Below, piece after piece: positions 52,077-54,599 of a stretch of 54,599 nucleotides of DNA. Within the stretch, counting starts at the first letter, position 1; each line of letters begins with the position of its first letter. The notes beneath the pieces are model-generated. The model searched no databases and was not told the DNA's origin. It saw nothing but the letters and a program-made list of their open reading frames with translations. Made by a program: the position numbers and the translations under genes. Origin of the DNA: a virus; IMG/VR virus record IMGVR_UViG_3300032224_000681, positions 1 through 54,599 of that record, one strand, 5' to 3'.

Positions 52077-52277
52077 ATGGTAATCACAGAGGTAACCCGC
52101 GAGTTAACAGCTCAAGACCGCTGTGATTCTTGCAGCGCCGCTGCACAAGTAGTTGTTACATTTCTTAACGGAGAGCTTATGTTCTGCGGACATCATGCTA
52201 AAGAAAAGCGTGATGCACTAATTGCTAAGTCCGCAACAGTGTTTGACCCAAATAATTTTTTAAATATTGTAGAATAG
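52077..52277 (+). CDS. DUF7455-like zinc protein
   Basis: 66 residues: ELTAQDRCDSCSAAAQVVVT, then FLNGELMFCGHHAKEKRDAL. The CDSC...C-G-H-H pattern with LTAxDRCDxC is that of DUF7455, a small zinc protein widespread in actinobacteria and their phages. Supports the host call. Two bases after the previous stop. Confidence 0.72.
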   Translation: MVITEVTRELTAQDRCDSCSAAAQVVVTFLNGELMFCGHHAKEKRDALIAKSATVFDPNNFLNIVE

Positions 52278-52305
52278 TCTTACCTTTTAGGAGAGAGAAG
52301 ACAAG

Positions 52306-54599
52306 ATTCTTCCACTGCGTCTATTCGCAGCACTATTCCTTACATTATTTCTTTATTTACTAGGGCAACAATCTGCCTACGCCGACGACCCTGTTGTAGA
52401 ACAACAGGTCATTTCCCCTGCTCCCGTTGATGGAGCAACAGTAACGAGTACTCCTGCGCCCTCCGAGACTCCTGTTGTAACCAGTTCTCCTGCGCCTTCT
52501 GTAACTCCAGAACCAACTCTTTCGCCTCAGACGTCTCCTTCTTCAAGTGGTGCAGCTGAAGTACCAACCGTAACTTCATCCAGCGGAACGCCATCAACCA
52601 ACCAATCAACCACACAACAGGGAGAAACAACAAGTACACCAGCTCCTGAGACACCTACAACTACCTCCATACAGACTAAGATTGATAGTGCAACTGTAAC
52701 AGTAAACACTGCTGTTAGTGGAGCTGAATCTGCGGTTTCTACTCTTCTTCCTACCCCTCAGATGGCTCAAGCTGTAGCTTCTACCACATCAGTAGTTCAG
52801 GCTGTTTCTACAGCAACAACAAAATTAAGTGAGGCTGCTACTGCCATAAATGCGGCTCAATCTTCTTTAGAAACAGCCACAGTATTAGTGCAACAGGCTG
52901 AAAGCGCTACTGCACTTATAGCACCCGCAGCAGCAACAGTAGAAACCGCTACCTCCGCTGTTGCTGTTGCGGTCTCAAATAACCAAGCTGCTGAGACTGC
53001 GCTTAATACACAGACTCCAATTACTATTGCAGCCCAAGAAGCTAATGCTGTAGCTCGTGATGCTAACGATGTTGCACAGGCTGCTGTAGCTCCAGCTAAT
53101 GAAGCTGTTGCTGCACAGATTCCTGTTGTTGCTGCAGCTCAATCAGTTAAAAATACAGCTCAGGCTGCAGTAGATGTTAATACATCTTCAGGATTAAAGG
53201 TAGAGGTTTACAACGTACAGGGTCAAAATAATGCCCCAGTACTTCCAGCAAACGCTGTTCCTATTCGTACATTTACAGATACCAATGGTATTAATGAACA
53301 ATGGGGCAGCGGAAACGTTGCTGGTTCTACTCGTTCAGAAGATGTAATTGTTAAGTATTCTGGCAATATTACTTTTCCAGTTGGCGGAACTATACGTTTT
53401 TATGCTCCTGGAGATGACGGAGTAAGAGTCATTATTGATGATAAAACAATTATAAATGACTGGTATGACAAAGGTGGAGGCGGTTCAACCTCCATGGAAA
53501 ACTTTAATTCTAATACCCCTTACCCATTTACACTTTGGTATTATGAAAATGGTGGCGGAGCTTGGGTACAGTTTTATTGGCATATTGGACAGGGATACAC
53601 AATTGTTCCTGGTTCAGCATTTACACAATCATCTGCTACCCCAGAACAGTTAGCTACCCTTGCATCTGCTAAAACAGTGCTAACAACAGAGACAAATGTT
53701 CTAACTCAGTTACAAGAAGCGGCCACTACAGCGCAAACAAATGCATCTAATGCCCTTGAAACTTACATACAAGCTAACAAAGATATGGTGGCTGCGGAGG
53801 CTGTGCAAGCACCAATTCAACAAGCTGCTTGGGATACTCGTGCTGCTGTAGAAACTGCCAACACAAACTTAACAAACGCACAAACTAACCTAACAACTGT
53901 TACTAATGCTGCTAGTGAGGCTACAAGTGTTGCTAATACTGCTTTAGATACAGCTAATCAATTAGCTAACACTGCGGTTGTAAAGGCAAATGAGGCTAAA
54001 ACCGCATTAGAAACCGCAACTACCACAGTCTCCATTGCTGCTTCTCAGTATGTTGCCGAACAGCTTCGTTTGCAAGCTCTGAGAGATGCTGAAGCTGCTG
54101 CTCGGTTAAAGGCTCAGCAGGAGGCTGCTGCTGCTGCTGAGGCTGCTCGTCTTGCTGCAGAAGCTGCTGCTCAAGCAGCTGCTTCTTCTTCAACGCCAGT
54201 TGAGCCACCAGCTCCAAATACTCCACAGACTCCTGTTGTCGATGAGCCAACCACTCCTGCTCAGACAGATTCTGAAAATCCATCTACTGAGTCACCCACA
54301 GAAGAGCCATCACAACCCACAGAAGAGCAACCACCCGTGGAAGAGCCCGAAACGCCACCCGTAGCACCCGAGGAGCCTCCTGTGGAACCTGAGCAACCTG
54401 TGGAAGAACCACAAGAACCAGTGACACCAGAGCCAGAGCCACAAAATCCGATAGAAGAACCATCACAACCTCCTGTAGAAGAACCTGCCCCAGAGCATAC
54501 CACACCAGCAGAAGAAGCTACCGCTGCCGTAGAAGCTGTTCTATCTGACGGCAAGCTTTCTGCTGCCGATGCTGACAAAGTTATGGCTGCTTTAAATGC
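52306..54599 (+). CDS. Large secreted PA14-domain protein (3' end outside window)
   Basis: At least 764 residues, open to the window end. No ATG, GTG or TTG lies in frame before the signal peptide; ATT 52306 (AGGAG 12 bases upstream) is the best start. Signal peptide ILPLRLFAALFLTLFLYLLG ends in AYA, cleavage before DDP. Then Thr/Ser/Pro-rich linker, Ala/Thr-rich helical repeats (about 110-290 and 450-620), a PA14-like domain between (about 295-440: IRFYAPGDDGVRVIIDDKTI, WYYENGGGAWVQFYWHIG), and a Pro/Glu repeat (about 635-745). PA14 domains bind glycans. Probably surface-exposed or cell-wall-associated. Confidence 0.7.
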   Translation, partial: MLPLRLFAALFLTLFLYLLGQQSAYADDPVVEQQVISPAPVDGATVTSTPAPSETPVVTSSPAPSVTPEPTLSPQTSPSSSGAAEVPTVTSSSGTPSTNQSTTQQGETTSTPAPETPTTTSIQTKIDSATVTVNTAVSGAESAVSTLLPTPQMAQAVASTTSVVQAVSTATTKLSEAATAINAAQSSLETATVLVQQAESATALIAPAAATVETATSAVAVAVSNNQAAETALNTQTPITIAAQEANAVARDANDVAQAAVAPANEAVAAQIPVVAAAQSVKNTAQAAVDVNTSSGLKVEVYNVQGQNNAPVLPANAVPIRTFTDTNGINEQWGSGNVAGSTRSEDVIVKYSGNITFPVGGTIRFYAPGDDGVRVIIDDKTIINDWYDKGGGGSTSMENFNSNTPYPFTLWYYENGGGAWVQFYWHIGQGYTIVPGSAFTQSSATPEQLATLASAKTVLTTETNVLTQLQEAATTAQTNASNALETYIQANKDMVAAEAVQAPIQQAAWDTRAAVETANTNLTNAQTNLTTVTNAASEATSVANTALDTANQLANTAVVKANEAKTALETATTTVSIAASQYVAEQLRLQALRDAEAAARLKAQQEAAAAAEAARLAAEAAAQAAASSSTPVEPPAPNTPQTPVVDEPTTPAQTDSENPSTESPTEEPSQPTEEQPPVEEPETPPVAPEEPPVEPEQPVEEPQEPVTPEPEPQNPIEEPSQPPVEEPAPEHTTPAEEATAAVEAVLSDGKLSAADADKVMAALN

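Noticed and set aside
54020-54578. Gln-rich and Ser/Gly-rich open frames on the minus strand
   Set aside because: Mirror images of the Ala- and Pro/Glu-repeat coding sequence of the PA14 protein.

Overview
The window is part of a large contractile-tailed (myovirus-type) bacteriophage genome, or a metagenomic contig of one, that most likely infects an actinobacterium. The host call rests on a WhiB-family Fe-S regulator (19769-20086), an MSMEG_6728-type protein (35914-36342), a DUF7455-type zinc protein (52077-52277) and several promoters of the actinobacterial leaderless type (TAnnnT, six bases, ATG). Base composition looks moderate to AT-rich, which would fit an aquatic or other low-GC actinobacterial host; that last step is inference.

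Layout. (1) 1-5.6 kb, plus strand: end of the baseplate module (hub fragment, gp5/V-like spike, gp25-like wedge, J-like wedge, a large tail-end/receptor protein). (2) 5.6-22.9 kb, plus: DNA replication and recombination. It holds a winged-helix initiator candidate, DnaC-like loader, DnaB-like helicase, primase, dNMP kinase, SNF2-type helicase, three tRNAs (Asn, Gly, Gln), an ssDNA-binding candidate, family A DNA polymerase, RecA, Hjc-like nuclease, WhiB, Cas4-like exonuclease, a UvsY-like mediator candidate and RuvC-like resolvase. (3) 22.9-35.2 kb, plus: SpoVS-like protein, Hsp20, metallophosphoesterase, a cassette of small basic translationally coupled proteins, a nucleotidyltransferase fold, GNAT acetyltransferase, a tRNA-guanine-transglycosylase-like TIM-barrel protein and a B12-dependent (class II) ribonucleotide reductase. 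(4) 35.3-48.6 kb, minus strand: a long operon of tiny proteins headed by a MoxR/CobS-type AAA+ ATPase and a HExxH plus von Willebrand A protein, followed by a series of small insulated transcription units. (5) 48.7-54.6 kb, plus: more tiny coupled proteins, including an HNH protein, a DUF6321-like protein and a tandem paralogue pair, then a large secreted PA14-domain protein that runs off the window.

The most striking signal is in region 4. Ten copies of one 22-bp element, each containing a perfect DnaA box (TTATCCACA), lie in the same orientation; nine stand before the first genes of nine minus-strand transcription units and the tenth is a second copy before the MoxR operon. In most copies a TAnnnT -10 hexamer follows the box at a fixed 38-39 bases with no recognisable -35, and in at least six units a stem-loop starts where the transcript should begin. 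Six units also carry, behind the box, a large inverted repeat with identical outer arms (GTTTGTGTTGGG / CCCAACACAAAC) and unit-specific inner arms, and then an intrinsic terminator of the neighbouring unit. This looks like a repeated, self-contained expression cassette and is the best candidate for something not described before.

No integrase, terminase, capsid or lysis gene was recognised, apart from a membrane protein that might be a holin. All names rest on motif recognition by eye; no database search was run.
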